Source: a virus. From it: a stretch of 39,987 nt of DNA. The stretch lies in the IMG/VR virus record IMGVR_UViG_3300041955_001176, positions 1 through 39,987 of that record; one strand, given 5' to 3'. Position numbers and translations under genes: made by a program. A model generated the notes under the pieces. The model had not been told where the DNA came from. It made no database searches and was given only the letters and a program-made list of their open reading frames with translations. Positions 7,183-16,022 of the stretch are shown piece after piece (position 1 is the stretch's first letter; every line of letters starts with the position of its first letter).

Positions 7183-7654
7183 GATATCAGGCCTGGGCGA
7201 CCTGCGGGCGAACCTCGGCGAACTTCGGCAGGCGGCCAGTGACGACGCAACGCGCCAGGCCTTGCGCGCGGCGGCGGCCCTGATTCGTGACGAGGAACAG
7301 CAGATTGCGCCGGTTCTGGATGACTGGACGGCGCAAAGCACCGCGCTTCCGCCTCGCGCGCTCAAGGATGGTATTGAGTTCAGGATCCGTAAGGACGGTC
7401 CGGGCTTTCTCACCGCACTTATAGGGCCTCGGAAGGGCACGCGCCGGGCCGCGCACCTGGTCGAGTTTGGGCACCGGCTTATTAAGGGCGGCCGATCGCA
7501 CGTGGGCGCGCGCGGGGCCGAAGGGTCGGGCCGCGAGATCGGTCAGGTTCCAGCGCATCCGTTTCTGAGGCCGGCTTTCGATTCAAAGTGGCGTCCTGCG
7601 CTTGCCCTATTCGCTGAGACCTTGAAGCTACAACTGAAGAAGTGGGTGAAGTGA
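7166..7654 (+). CDS. HK97 gp10-like head-tail or tail component
   Basis: 162 aa from ATG 7166, with GGAG at 7154-7157. The N-terminal GLGDLRANLGEL, the helix DDATRQALRAAAALIRDE, and the AHLVEFG and PAHPFLRPAFD blocks are typical of the HK97 gp10 family. That family usually sits between head closure and tail completion; here it lies after the chaperones, directly before the tape measure. It overlaps the T-like frame by 17 bp and the tape measure by one base. Confidence 0.78.
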   Translation: MPMGLEISGLGDLRANLGELRQAASDDATRQALRAAAALIRDEEQQIAPVLDDWTAQSTALPPRALKDGIEFRIRKDGPGFLTALIGPRKGTRRAAHLVEFGHRLIKGGRSHVGARGAEGSGREIGQVPAHPFLRPAFDSKWRPALALFAETLKLQLKKWVK

Positions 7655-9864
7655 TGGAGAACATTGGCACGGTAACCGCGCAGTTCACGGCGGATACCCG
7701 CACCTTCGACGCTTCTGTCAAGGGCATCGATCGGCAGCTGGATGCGGCTGGAAAGAGCGCCAAGGAATCGGCGGGGAAAATTGCCGACCTGGGCGCCGTC
7801 GTCGATCGCACGGCCAAGTTGCAGGAGCAGGCCAAGGAGCGGGCGCGACGTGCCTGGGAACTAGAGGCTGCTGCTCAGAACAAGGCGATCGACAAGGAAA
7901 AGGAACTCGCCCGCGTCAAGGAGCTGGCCGCGCTCAAGGCGGATATCGAGACGCGGGCCGTCGAGCGCGAAGCCGCCGCGCATAAAATGCTCGGCGTTTC
8001 TATCGACAAAATTGGCGCTACGCTCAAGTCTGGTTTCGCTCTGGCCGGCGTGACGCTGGGCTTGGAAGCAGCTATTGCGGGTCTCAAGACTATGGTGACC
8101 GAAACCATGGAGACGGGCGTGGAGCTTGGCAAGCTGCACCAGCAGACCGGCATCTCCACTGAGGACCTCTCAGTGTTGCGATTTGCTGCCGCGCAGAGCG
8201 GCGTTGAATTCGAATCCTTGACCAGGGGCTTCAAGAAGCTCGCGGTTACCGTCTTCGAAGCGGATAGTGGCAACAAGACGGCTGCCAAGGGATTTCAGCA
8301 GCTTGGGATCAGCACAGCTGAATTGAAAGCCAAGGGCGACGATATGTACGCTGTCCTTGCTCTTCTAGCCGACAAGTTCAAGGAGATGCCCGACGGCATC
8401 GGCAAGAGCGACGCCGCCGCGAAGATCTTCGGCGCTCGCATGGGTTCGGAGATGATTCCAGTTCTCAATCAGGGCTCAGCGGCCCTCGAAAACTTCAAGC
8501 GTGAGGCCCCCATCTTCAGCGACGCCGACGTAGAGCAGATGGAAAAGATGCATAAAGCCACCGTGGACCTCAATTCCTCCTGGCAGCGAATGCAGCTTTC
8601 CATCGTTGAGGCCATCGGTCCTGGCATGACCGTGTATCTCAATAACTTCGCCGAGGGACTGGACACGATTGCGGAGGCGGCTAAGAATGCCTGGCACTGG
8701 CTTTCTCATGTCGCGACGCCCAAAGAGGCGGGTCTCGATTTTTCGTGGGAAGACAACGCGCCAACGGCCGGTCCCAGAGTGGCTTCCACCAAGCCATCTG
8801 TGCCCGTGTTGCCCCCCGCCGGCACGGCTGGCCCGAGTATGGTGACCATTCCCTTCTGGCAGACGAACCTGGAATTTAAAATGGCTCAGCTCGAGTCGGA
8901 GATTGCCGCGACGCGCGCGGAGGATAGGACGGCGGCCGCGGCGGCCGCGCAGGCGCTGGCGGCCACCGGACAGGCGGCCTGGAACAAGATGGGATCGCCG
9001 AGCCTGCAGAGCTTGACCGGCATCTTTCCAGGCGCGCAGCCGCCCTCCGTTAGCTATGTTCCCCCCCAGCAGGAGACGCTTCAGGCGAGCATGGGCGCCA
9101 TGTTCCAGGATTGGATTGACAAGGCGGAGAGCGTGAAGACCCAGATGCGCGAGATCTGGCAGATGTCCACCGCCCTGAATGACGAGCTGGCCAAGGCGAT
9201 GCTGGGCGAGAAAACCAACTGGGCCGCGACAACCCGAGGCATGGGCGTCTCGATGGTGAAGATGGGCCTGCAGAGTGCCGAGGGAGCGATCCTGCCTCAC
9301 ATTCCCGGCGTCAAGGGCGCGATGGATGCATCCAGGAAGTTCCAGTCGATGAACGTGCAGGCGACCACCGTGAATGTCAGCGGGCCGATCAGCTCTTCCG
9401 CGCCGGCCGCCAGTACGACGCAGCTCTGGATGCAGAGCGGCGGCGTTGGTACCAACGCCAGCATTTTTGGGGGCGCCGCAGGCCTGCTGGGCGCGGGGGG
9501 CGCCGCGCCCGCCGGCTTTTCGTCAGACTTTTTCAGTGGGCTGGGCGCCCCCGGATCGACGCTATCCGGGCTTGATATGTCGGCCTTCTCCGGCATGGCC
9601 TTCGGCGGCCCGGTCCTGGCCGGAGTGCCCTACGACGTAGGCGAGATGGGCCGCGAACGCTTTGTTCCCGACACGCCCGGCCGCATCGTTCCCAACCATG
9701 AACTGGGCGGGAACGTCGCCTACTACCACATTGACGCCAGCGGCGCCGCCGCGGCCGAGGTCGAGCAGCGCGTGCAGCGATCGCTGGCCGCCGTTCACAC
9801 CTCCGCCGTGCGCACGTCGCTTACCATGATGCGCGAGCAGCAGCGCCGCCGCCCGCACGGTTGA
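7654..9864 (+). CDS. Tail tape measure protein
   Basis: A 736-aa protein, longest in the tail core. ATG 7654 overlaps the previous stop; a GTG four codons up is also possible. The N-terminus (VTAQFTADTRTFDASVKGIDRQLDAAGKSAKES) is the common tape-measure start. Coiled-coil segments cover about 20-110, and a hydrophobic segment (GFALAGVTLGLEAAIAG) lies near 127-145. The rest is Ala-rich helical with an AQALAATGQ region, and the C-terminus has FGGPVLAGVPYDVGEMGRER followed by PGRIVPN, which is the typical tape-measure end. By the usual 0.15 nm per residue this predicts a tail of about 110 nm (inference). Confidence 0.92.
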   Translation: MENIGTVTAQFTADTRTFDASVKGIDRQLDAAGKSAKESAGKIADLGAVVDRTAKLQEQAKERARRAWELEAAAQNKAIDKEKELARVKELAALKADIETRAVEREAAAHKMLGVSIDKIGATLKSGFALAGVTLGLEAAIAGLKTMVTETMETGVELGKLHQQTGISTEDLSVLRFAAAQSGVEFESLTRGFKKLAVTVFEADSGNKTAAKGFQQLGISTAELKAKGDDMYAVLALLADKFKEMPDGIGKSDAAAKIFGARMGSEMIPVLNQGSAALENFKREAPIFSDADVEQMEKMHKATVDLNSSWQRMQLSIVEAIGPGMTVYLNNFAEGLDTIAEAAKNAWHWLSHVATPKEAGLDFSWEDNAPTAGPRVASTKPSVPVLPPAGTAGPSMVTIPFWQTNLEFKMAQLESEIAATRAEDRTAAAAAAQALAATGQAAWNKMGSPSLQSLTGIFPGAQPPSVSYVPPQQETLQASMGAMFQDWIDKAESVKTQMREIWQMSTALNDELAKAMLGEKTNWAATTRGMGVSMVKMGLQSAEGAILPHIPGVKGAMDASRKFQSMNVQATTVNVSGPISSSAPAASTTQLWMQSGGVGTNASIFGGAAGLLGAGGAAPAGFSSDFFSGLGAPGSTLSGLDMSAFSGMAFGGPVLAGVPYDVGEMGRERFVPDTPGRIVPNHELGGNVAYYHIDASGAAAAEVEQRVQRSLAAVHTSAVRTSLTMMREQQRRRPHG

Positions 9865-9929
9865 AGCATTGCCACGTTATCGCATTATTAGGGAATTACA
9901 TACTTAAACTCCCTTAAAGGAGGGAAACG

Positions 9930-10268
9930 ATGAAACTTGATCGGAATATCGCAGAAAACCACGGGCGCGGCAAATATGCGTTACTTTTGCTGCGGAGCGT
10001 TGAACAATATCGGGGCGGAACATTTAATTCAATTCGACCTGACATCCTTGCGGCGCTGAAACTGCTTTCAGATGAGCATCTCTTGGATTTTGGTGACACT
10101 CCTGAAACAGAGTTCTTTGTGATGCGTCTCAAGGATCAATTTGCTTCGCATGGACTCACGGCCTACGCTAACGCTGCCGAGTTGGTCGATTACGAATACG
10201 GTCAAGAAGTCGGAGCCTTAGCGAAACGCAGCGGGAAGAACAACCCCTTTTGCAAACAACCAGATTAA
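9930..10268 (+). CDS. Small cargo (moron-like) protein of unknown function
   Basis: A 112-aa protein from ATG 9930 with AAAGGAGGG just upstream. It is flanked on both sides by AT-rich DNA that differs sharply from the GC-rich tail genes, which points to recent acquisition. It starts with MKLDRN and GRGKYALLLLRS and ends with a P-F-CKQPD motif; the same end-pattern occurs in a widespread, uncharacterised small-protein family as far as I recall. A stem-loop at 10269-10290 follows directly. No membrane segment or enzyme motif is visible. Confidence 0.7.
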   Translation: MKLDRNIAENHGRGKYALLLLRSVEQYRGGTFNSIRPDILAALKLLSDEHLLDFGDTPETEFFVMRLKDQFASHGLTAYANAAELVDYEYGQEVGALAKRSGKNNPFCKQPD

Positions 10269-10290
10269 GGGACTCAAGTATATAAGTCCC
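10269..10290 (+). other. Stem-loop after the 112-aa cargo gene
   Basis: GGGACT (10269-10274) pairs with AGTCCC (10285-10290) over a 10-nt AT-rich loop, starting at the base after the stop codon. The downstream DNA is AT-rich but lacks a clean T-run, so terminator activity is uncertain. A second small dyad (ACGTT/AACGT) follows at 10298-10309. Confidence 0.4.
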
Positions 10291-10338
10291 CATTATTACG
10301 TTTTAACGTTCCCTGACCTCTGATCCCTGGAGAACTCC

Positions 10339-13300
10339 ATGAAGATCTCTCGTATCGGGCCGCTCGCGGTCCTCGCCTTTCTTGCGTTCGCGCTCGCCCT
10401 TTCGGCACAGGTGCCCGTCGGCTGGGTCCAGGTTACTGCGGCTAACACCATGGACGCCGGGGTGGTGATCGCCAACGGCACGGTCGCCTTTCAGCCTGTC
10501 AATAACAATGGACAGCCGATCAGCCTGCGCGTGGCCGGCGGCTACGGCGCGGCGGCCACCGCCAAGTTCGGCGTGATTATCGCCGCGCAGACGCCCGGCT
10601 CCGGCTATAGCGGCTCCTGGGCTTGCGCGGTGAATGGCGGGACGTACACCAGCCAGGCCACCTGCACCGCGACCGTTTCCTCCGGAGGCTTGGTCTTCGC
10701 CGTCACCTCCGCGGGCGTCTATACCGCGCCGCCTGCGAGCTTCACCTTTAGCGGAGGAACGTACACGGCCGGAACGCCCGCCACCGTTACCCCCTCGCTG
10801 ACTCTAAGCGGCACTAACGTGACCGCCGGCGGCGCGGGCTACGTGGCCACATCTGCCAGCTTCCCCGGTTGCACCGGGACCATCACCTCGAGCGTGACCA
10901 TAATCTCTGGCGCGGTCACCGCCATCTCCGCCACTGGTGGCAGTTGCCCCGCCGGATCCACGGTGCAGATCCTGGGCAGTGGCCAGCACGGCCCGGCCCC
11001 GCTCACGGCCACGGTCACCAACGGCGCTTTCGCTATCAACGTTCCGGATTCGGTTCTGGCCTGGCCGAACAATGTTTGCTACAACGTCACGGTTAGCGAC
11101 AATGCCAGCGGCAACACCCTTACCGGGCCTGGCTACAATTGCGTGCAGCCCGCCGGCTCCGGCACGGCCGTTACCGGCTCCCAGGCCTGGTGCACGGCCG
11201 CCGGCGGCACTTACGGCGGATCCTGCAACTTCGACGCCTACCCGCCTAACCTGTCCGCGCTGGTGGTTGCCCAGACGGGACCTGCGGGGGCGCCTGGAGC
11301 GACGGGGCCCCCGGGGGCGGGCCTTACCGGTTGGACTTCAGCCGGTTCCGGGTCTTCGCAGGTTGTTACTGCTCCAGGAGTGATCGCGGCCGGCAATCTG
11401 GTGGCGAATGTCAATGGTGAGAATCTCTTATCTCTTCAGTGGCCATTAAACGATAACTCGGCAGCCACTACCGTGGCCGGAAATGCCATAACGGGCACGA
11501 TAGTTGGCGCGGCGAGCACCTCTGCCGTGGCGGCGACCTTGAACGGTCAAGGGGCCTTGCGCCTGAATAATGGGACGTCGGGACAGTACGTGCAGGTGGA
11601 CCTAGGACAAATACAGCCGTATGAGGTTGCGAATCTCTGGACGAAGTCTTCCAGCAATCCTGTGATCCCCGGCAACGTGCAATTTGGCAACTTCGTTCCC
11701 AACCCTAGCGGCGGTTGGTGGTATTTCGGCGCAGACAACACGGTGGGCGGGGTGCAACGCTGGCAGGCGACAAGCATTAACGGCCCGTGGACCAACGAGA
11801 CCACAGTGCTGACTCCGGGCAGTACGGGCGCTTGGGATCAAACCATTGATGAGGCATACGCGTTTTATGACCCGCTCGGCAGTCAATGTGTGCTGTTTTA
11901 CCGGGGCTATCTCGCCGCTTCTGGCCACCAAGCCGGCATCGCCACCAGTTCAAGCGCAAATTGCGGCGGTTCGTTCACCAAGGGAGGCACCGCCGGCCTT
12001 TGGGGGCAGGTAGGAACCAATTACGATATAAGCAGCGTGATCCTGGTCGGAAGCACTTATTACATTTACGTCAATGGCTACGCGGACCATGGAGTTACAA
12101 ACGTCTACACGTCCACTAATGATCTGGCGACAGCCGCCGCCTATCCGAATAACCCCATATTCGCTACCGGCACTTACTGCCCTTTTGTCTGGGCCTACAA
12201 CGGCTATTACTACATGCTGATTTCCCGCGATATTGCGGGGCTTGTTTCCGTCTCCACTCCTTACGCCCACGGCCTCGCCCTGTATCGTTCTACCATCCCG
12301 ACCTTCGATCTCGGCGCGCGGGAATATCTGGGCTACGCGGCGGTGAACGATCAAAGCTACGACAACGCCTATTTGGATCGTTCCAGCGTGCCGATGACCA
12401 GCAGCTATCAATCGACATACTCGCCCGCGCTGGGGTCTACGCTGTATGCGATGTATTCCGGGCTGAACGGCACGTCGAACCTGTGGACTCAGAATTTAAT
12501 CTCCACGCCGCTGTCTAATCTGTCGGCTTTGCCAGCGTTGAACGAGTCCGCCGGCCTGTACTACGGCGGAAATTCGTATTCCAGTTATAGTTTTTGGGTA
12601 CAATTTGATTCGCTCACCGCTGGCGATCCGATTTTCAGCGTGAGCTACCTGCCCACCGCCGCCGATCCTACTGTTTTTGCTGCCGCGAAAACGCAAGGTG
12701 CGAATCTCGTACTCACATTTTTTCTGGCCGGATCTTATCGATACACAACCCAAATCCTGACCACCAACACCCCGTACCACATTGTGCTCGTGAACAACGG
12801 GGCCGCGAGCCATTTAGTTTATGTGAACGGCGCGCTGGTTGGCAGTTTTACACAGAACAACACCTATCTCGATGCCAATTACTTATACATCGGAGAGGGA
12901 TACGGAACACAATTCCTGCACGGATATGTGCAGGATTTCAGGGTATTCCCGCGCACGCTATCGGCAGCAGAAGTGGCGGGGCTTTATGCGGCCGGTCCGG
13001 ATGGCGGCTTCGCGGCGGCGGCGGCGAATAGTGGAGCGCCCTGGTCGCCGACATACTATGTCACAAAAGCTATGTTAGCAGGTACAGCGCCATTTTCGGG
13101 CTTTGAGTTTTGGCCCGGAAACGCCCCGCCGAGAGCGGGAACCGCCGCCGACTTCCAGGCTCTTACCGGCTATGTGCCATCTACGATTAACAGCGCCTTC
13201 GGCGATCTGGCTTGCGCCCTGGCGGCGGATACCACCATCGGAGCGCAATCGATCACGGGTGGTACGCTGAGCGGCTCCGCGGCCACTCTTACGGCGGCTT

Positions 13301-13926
13301 CGGTACCTAACTATTATCAGCTCGGCAGCATCATAGGTGTAACTGGCGCGACTCCCTCCGGCCTCAACGGCGGCCCGTATACGCTAACCGGACGAACCAC
13401 GACGAGCATCACCTTTGCGAGCACAGTGACGGGCAGCGTCAGCGCGGCGGGAACATTCTATCTCTGGTGCGGGAACCAATCAAACAACGCAGTGAGCGGG
13501 ACGCCGTATACTTTCGCCAACACGCTGCCCATCGGCTCCTTCTCAGCCACGGCCACCTATTCGCTCCGTGCGCAGTTAGCCCAGTTTACGCCCGGAACGG
13601 TGGCGAATCCGGTGCTTGCCTTGTACTACGGCTCAGGCAACGAATTATATCTCCAAGGAACAGCCTCGGTGCAGTACACAAATCAAGCCGGCACCCTCTA
13701 CGACATGGCGTTTGACATCAACGCCATGTCCACCTCCATGCTTCAAACCGCGCTTTTATCGACAACACAGCCGTCAACCAGCGCCATGACGTTTTTCAAT
13801 AACAGCCTAAAACAGCCCGTAACAGTGATTCCAGGCGCCAGCAAAACGTTCAATCTGCAGGTGTATTTCTCGGCGGCGACGGCGGGAAACGGTATTTTGA
13901 TGCAAGCGTTCAAGGAATCGCAATAA
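10339..13926 (+). CDS. Large tail fibre/spike with signal-peptide-like start, beta-propeller and LamG-like domains
   Basis: 1195 aa from ATG 10339, with CTGGAG upstream. Residues 1-24 look like a Sec signal peptide: Lys and Arg, a hydrophobic core, then ALSA before Gln. Next is a Gly/Thr/Ser-rich beta region (25-310) with paired Cys. A short collagen-like Gly-X-Y run lies at about 313-330 (GPAGAPGATGPPGAG). About residues 420-780 have repeated W/Y-rich blades (W-KSSSNPVIP, GGWWYFGADN, GSTYYIYVNGY, NGYYYMLISRD) resembling a GH43/GH32-type five-bladed propeller. Residues 745-890 are LamG-like (SYSFWVQFDSL..., LYVNGALVGSF). The C-terminus is beta-rich. It is the probable receptor-binding or polysaccharide-binding virion protein. 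The signal peptide is unusual for a phage structural protein. Confidence 0.75.
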   Translation: MKISRIGPLAVLAFLAFALALSAQVPVGWVQVTAANTMDAGVVIANGTVAFQPVNNNGQPISLRVAGGYGAAATAKFGVIIAAQTPGSGYSGSWACAVNGGTYTSQATCTATVSSGGLVFAVTSAGVYTAPPASFTFSGGTYTAGTPATVTPSLTLSGTNVTAGGAGYVATSASFPGCTGTITSSVTIISGAVTAISATGGSCPAGSTVQILGSGQHGPAPLTATVTNGAFAINVPDSVLAWPNNVCYNVTVSDNASGNTLTGPGYNCVQPAGSGTAVTGSQAWCTAAGGTYGGSCNFDAYPPNLSALVVAQTGPAGAPGATGPPGAGLTGWTSAGSGSSQVVTAPGVIAAGNLVANVNGENLLSLQWPLNDNSAATTVAGNAITGTIVGAASTSAVAATLNGQGALRLNNGTSGQYVQVDLGQIQPYEVANLWTKSSSNPVIPGNVQFGNFVPNPSGGWWYFGADNTVGGVQRWQATSINGPWTNETTVLTPGSTGAWDQTIDEAYAFYDPLGSQCVLFYRGYLAASGHQAGIATSSSANCGGSFTKGGTAGLWGQVGTNYDISSVILVGSTYYIYVNGYADHGVTNVYTSTNDLATAAAYPNNPIFATGTYCPFVWAYNGYYYMLISRDIAGLVSVSTPYAHGLALYRSTIPTFDLGAREYLGYAAVNDQSYDNAYLDRSSVPMTSSYQSTYSPALGSTLYAMYSGLNGTSNLWTQNLISTPLSNLSALPALNESAGLYYGGNSYSSYSFWVQFDSLTAGDPIFSVSYLPTAADPTVFAAAKTQGANLVLTFFLAGSYRYTTQILTTNTPYHIVLVNNGAASHLVYVNGALVGSFTQNNTYLDANYLYIGEGYGTQFLHGYVQDFRVFPRTLSAAEVAGLYAAGPDGGFAAAAANSGAPWSPTYYVTKAMLAGTAPFSGFEFWPGNAPPRAGTAADFQALTGYVPSTINSAFGDLACALAADTTIGAQSITGGTLSGSAATLTAASVPNYYQLGSIIGVTGATPSGLNGGPYTLTGRTTTSITFASTVTGSVSAAGTFYLWCGNQSNNAVSGTPYTFANTLPIGSFSATATYSLRAQLAQFTPGTVANPVLALYYGSGNELYLQGTASVQYTNQAGTLYDMAFDINAMSTSMLQTALLSTTQPSTSAMTFFNNSLKQPVTVIPGASKTFNLQVYFSAATAGNGILMQAFKESQ

Positions 13927-13947
13927 GCAAACAGAAAAGGCAACGAT

Positions 13948-14163
13948 ATGATTACCCAATTGCTCGACGCTGATACCGCTTGGATTGCACAGGCGGGACC
14001 GGAACTCAAAATTTCGCCGGTTGCGCCTGCGGAGTCCAGCGTGGTTCCTATCCTTCACGTCAAGGAGCTGGAAGAGGCGCTGAATATCTGCAGACAAAGC
14101 AATTTGGCGCTGGTCGAGGAGAATCAGCGGCTGCACGATCTGCTCAACCCGCCCGCGGCTTGA
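13948..14163 (+). CDS. Small coiled-coil protein after the fibre
   Basis: A 71-aa acidic protein, ATG 13948 preceded by AAAAGG. The C-terminal half forms a clear coiled coil (LHVKELEEALNICRQSNLALVEENQRLHDLLN). The N-terminus has a short hydrophobic segment. It follows the fibre gene closely and may be a fibre chaperone or tail-fibre assembly helper, but no family is recognised. Confidence 0.6.
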   Translation: MITQLLDADTAWIAQAGPELKISPVAPAESSVVPILHVKELEEALNICRQSNLALVEENQRLHDLLNPPAA

Positions 14164-14186
14164 GCGGCGACTGACTGGAGGATCAA

Positions 14187-14948
14187 GTGGAACCTAGCGG
14201 TAACCAGACAGAAAGGATTGGGGGCACGATCGTGCTGAAGGACGGTGACACCTTTCCCAGGCCCGACCCGACCAAGCTGACCACCGAACAGCTCGACAGG
14301 GAAACCGCGTCCATCAAACTATTCTTCACGATGCGTGTCGACGAGGTGAATAAGCGAATCGACCTCATCAACCAGGAAGTCTTGGCTGTGCCGCGACAGT
14401 TAGCGGAGGCGATCGATCACTTGCAGGCCATGGTTGAAACCAGGCTGCACGGCATGGATCGGGCCACCGAGATCCTGCAGGAAATTCTCGATCGCATTCC
14501 TCGCCAGATGGATGAGAAGATAACGGCGCTCAGCAAGCTGCACGAGGAAAAGTTCCTTTCTATCCAGACGCAATTCCGCGAGCGGGATGTGCGGACGGAA
14601 GAGTCCAGCAAGGATAGCAAAATGGCTGTGGCCGCCGCCCTCCAGGCCGCCAAGGAAGCTGTGGGCGAGCAGAACAAAAGCTCCGCCCTGGCCATTGCCA
14701 AAAGCGAGACGTCCACCACCAAGCAAATCGATCAGCTGGGCATGCAGGTGCAGGCGCAAAGCAAGAACTTCGATGACAAGATCGCGGACGTGAAAGACAG
14801 GCTGACGCGCATCGAGGGCGGCGCCGTCGGCGTGGGAGAGAATGAGCGGCATCATCAAATCAATGCGTCGTTCATCTTTTCGATCATCGCTGCTATTGTC
14901 TCCGTCCTCTCGCTGTTCGTGGTGATTTTTATAGCTTTGAAGCATTAG
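14187..14948 (+). CDS. Long coiled-coil protein with a C-terminal membrane anchor
   Basis: 253 aa from GTG 14187 with TGGAGG upstream. Residues 35-215 are almost fully helical and polar with heptads (DEVNKRIDLINQEV, QMDEKITALSKLHEEK, KQIDQLGMQV). The end (SFIFSIIAAIVSVLSLFVVIFIAL) is one membrane helix. This makes it a tail-anchored rod on the inner membrane. It lies between the fibre and the lysis genes, so it could be a lysis regulator or membrane-protection cargo; I do not recognise its family. Confidence 0.65.
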   Translation: MEPSGNQTERIGGTIVLKDGDTFPRPDPTKLTTEQLDRETASIKLFFTMRVDEVNKRIDLINQEVLAVPRQLAEAIDHLQAMVETRLHGMDRATEILQEILDRIPRQMDEKITALSKLHEEKFLSIQTQFRERDVRTEESSKDSKMAVAAALQAAKEAVGEQNKSSALAIAKSETSTTKQIDQLGMQVQAQSKNFDDKIADVKDRLTRIEGGAVGVGENERHHQINASFIFSIIAAIVSVLSLFVVIFIALKH

Positions 14949-15031
14949 CTTCGCCGGAGAGAAGGAAGCAACGGGGCCGCAAGCGACCAGTAATAGGCGC
15001 TCCTGAAGACGGGCGGCAAAACGAGGGGAGC

Positions 15032-15391
15032 ATGGGCGTGGTCGAGAAAATCAGGGAAGGCGCCCGACTGCATGGCGCTAATGCGATCGTCACCCTCATT
15101 GCGGCGACGCTGGGAACGGGATTGGCTATTGTCATCGCCGTCGCCAGCCTTGGCAGGACGCTGGGCGGCATCGACGCGCGAGTTGTCACACTCGAGAACG
15201 ATCGCAGGACCACCGCCTCTCAAATGCAATCCCTCACAGACAAGGTAGACAGCCAGACTCGCGAAATTCAGCGCCTCGAGGACCAATTGGAACTCAAAGG
15301 AGACATTTCGTATTCACGCCACCACTGGGGCCTGCACTCTTCGCAGGAACCGAAACAGGATGCGGGAAGCGACATTCCGATCCACTACTAA
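15032..15391 (+). CDS. Membrane protein with N-terminal helix and coiled coil
   Basis: 119 aa, ATG 15032 with GGGGAG just before it. A hydrophobic segment (AIVTLIAATLGTGLAIVIAVASL) lies at about 18-40 and a coiled coil (LENDRRTTASQMQSLTDKVDSQTREIQRLEDQLEL) at about 52-90. The mirror topology relative to the previous gene suggests the two may interact in the membrane. The 83-bp gap before it holds a short GAAGC/GCTTC hairpin at 14938-14951. Function is unknown. Confidence 0.6.
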   Translation: MGVVEKIREGARLHGANAIVTLIAATLGTGLAIVIAVASLGRTLGGIDARVVTLENDRRTTASQMQSLTDKVDSQTREIQRLEDQLELKGDISYSRHHWGLHSSQEPKQDAGSDIPIHY

Positions 15392-15399
15392 GGAGCATC

Positions 15400-15681
15400 A
15401 TGGCAACTCCACAAAGTCCGATCAGTCAACCTCCCCCGAAGGGCTATCCCCCGCTTCCAGGACAGCCACCGCCGCAGCAACCTATCCCCACTGTCTTGAA
15501 GCCGTGCCCGTTTTGTGGAAGCGACGCCGAATACCAGGACGGCGGGTTAAAAGGCTACGTCCGCTGCCCGAACGTGCCTGAATGGAACAGCCCCGGCTTT
15601 GAAGGATGCTGCCCTATCGGCCCGCATACAGGATTGCTCTCTAAAGAGAAGGCATTTGCTGCCTGGAATGCCAGGAAATGA
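15400..15681 (+). CDS. Lar-like restriction-alleviation zinc-finger protein
   Basis: 93 aa, ATG 15400 with AAGGAG upstream. A Pro-rich N-terminus (residues 1-30) leads into LKPCPFCGSDAEY, a GYVRC strand, GFEGCCPIGP and the end KEKAFAAWNARK. The CPFCG start with the AFAAWN-R end is the signature of the Lar family, named for E. coli Rac prophage Lar, which modulates type I restriction. Many family members have no tested function. It starts a tightly packed run of small genes. Confidence 0.7.
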   Translation: MATPQSPISQPPPKGYPPLPGQPPPQQPIPTVLKPCPFCGSDAEYQDGGLKGYVRCPNVPEWNSPGFEGCCPIGPHTGLLSKEKAFAAWNARK

Positions 15682-15911
15682 GCAGCGATAAGCTCAGGTC
15701 CGGCCGCGCTGCCAAGAAAACCAGGTCCAAGAAGCCGAAGGGCCAGAACCGCGGGCCAATGTACATCGGGCCTGACGGAGCGAAAAGCACCTGGGCCGAG
15801 CGCAACAGCACAATCCACTACGATCCGACGCACGAGCCGACGCAGGCGGAGATTGACGAATGGCGCAAGGGTCAGCCGGCGCCGTTTAAATCCACGAAGG
15901 ACAAGCCATGA
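15678..15911 (+). CDS. Small basic protein
   Basis: 77 aa, very Lys/Arg-rich at its N-terminus, with GPMYIGPDGAKSTWAERNST and a C-terminal segment PTQAEIDEWRKGQ. ATG 15678 overlaps the previous stop by 4 bp (ATGA). No family is recognised; DNA or RNA binding is possible from the charge. Confidence 0.55.
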   Translation: MSSDKLRSGRAAKKTRSKKPKGQNRGPMYIGPDGAKSTWAERNSTIHYDPTHEPTQAEIDEWRKGQPAPFKSTKDKP

Positions 15912-16021
15912 TGCTCGCATTGAAGATCGTCATCGGTATTCTGCTGGCCTCCTGCGTCCTCTGCGTCGTGGCTTTCATCGCCGCGGCCTTTGCAGCTTCG
16001 AAGAACGAAAGGGAATTTTGA
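15908..16021 (+). CDS. 37-aa single-span membrane peptide
   Basis: A short gene coupled by ATGATG to the previous stop. It reads M-M-L-A-L-K followed by a hydrophobic stretch (IVIGILLASCVLCVVAFIAAAFAA) and a charged SKNEREF tail, an N-out or N-in single-span peptide. It sits next to the holin-like 89-aa gene and upstream of the endolysin, which suggests a pinholin or antiholin role (inference). The next gene starts two bases after its stop. Confidence 0.55.
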   Translation: MMLALKIVIGILLASCVLCVVAFIAAAFAASKNEREF

Positions 16022-16022
16022 A

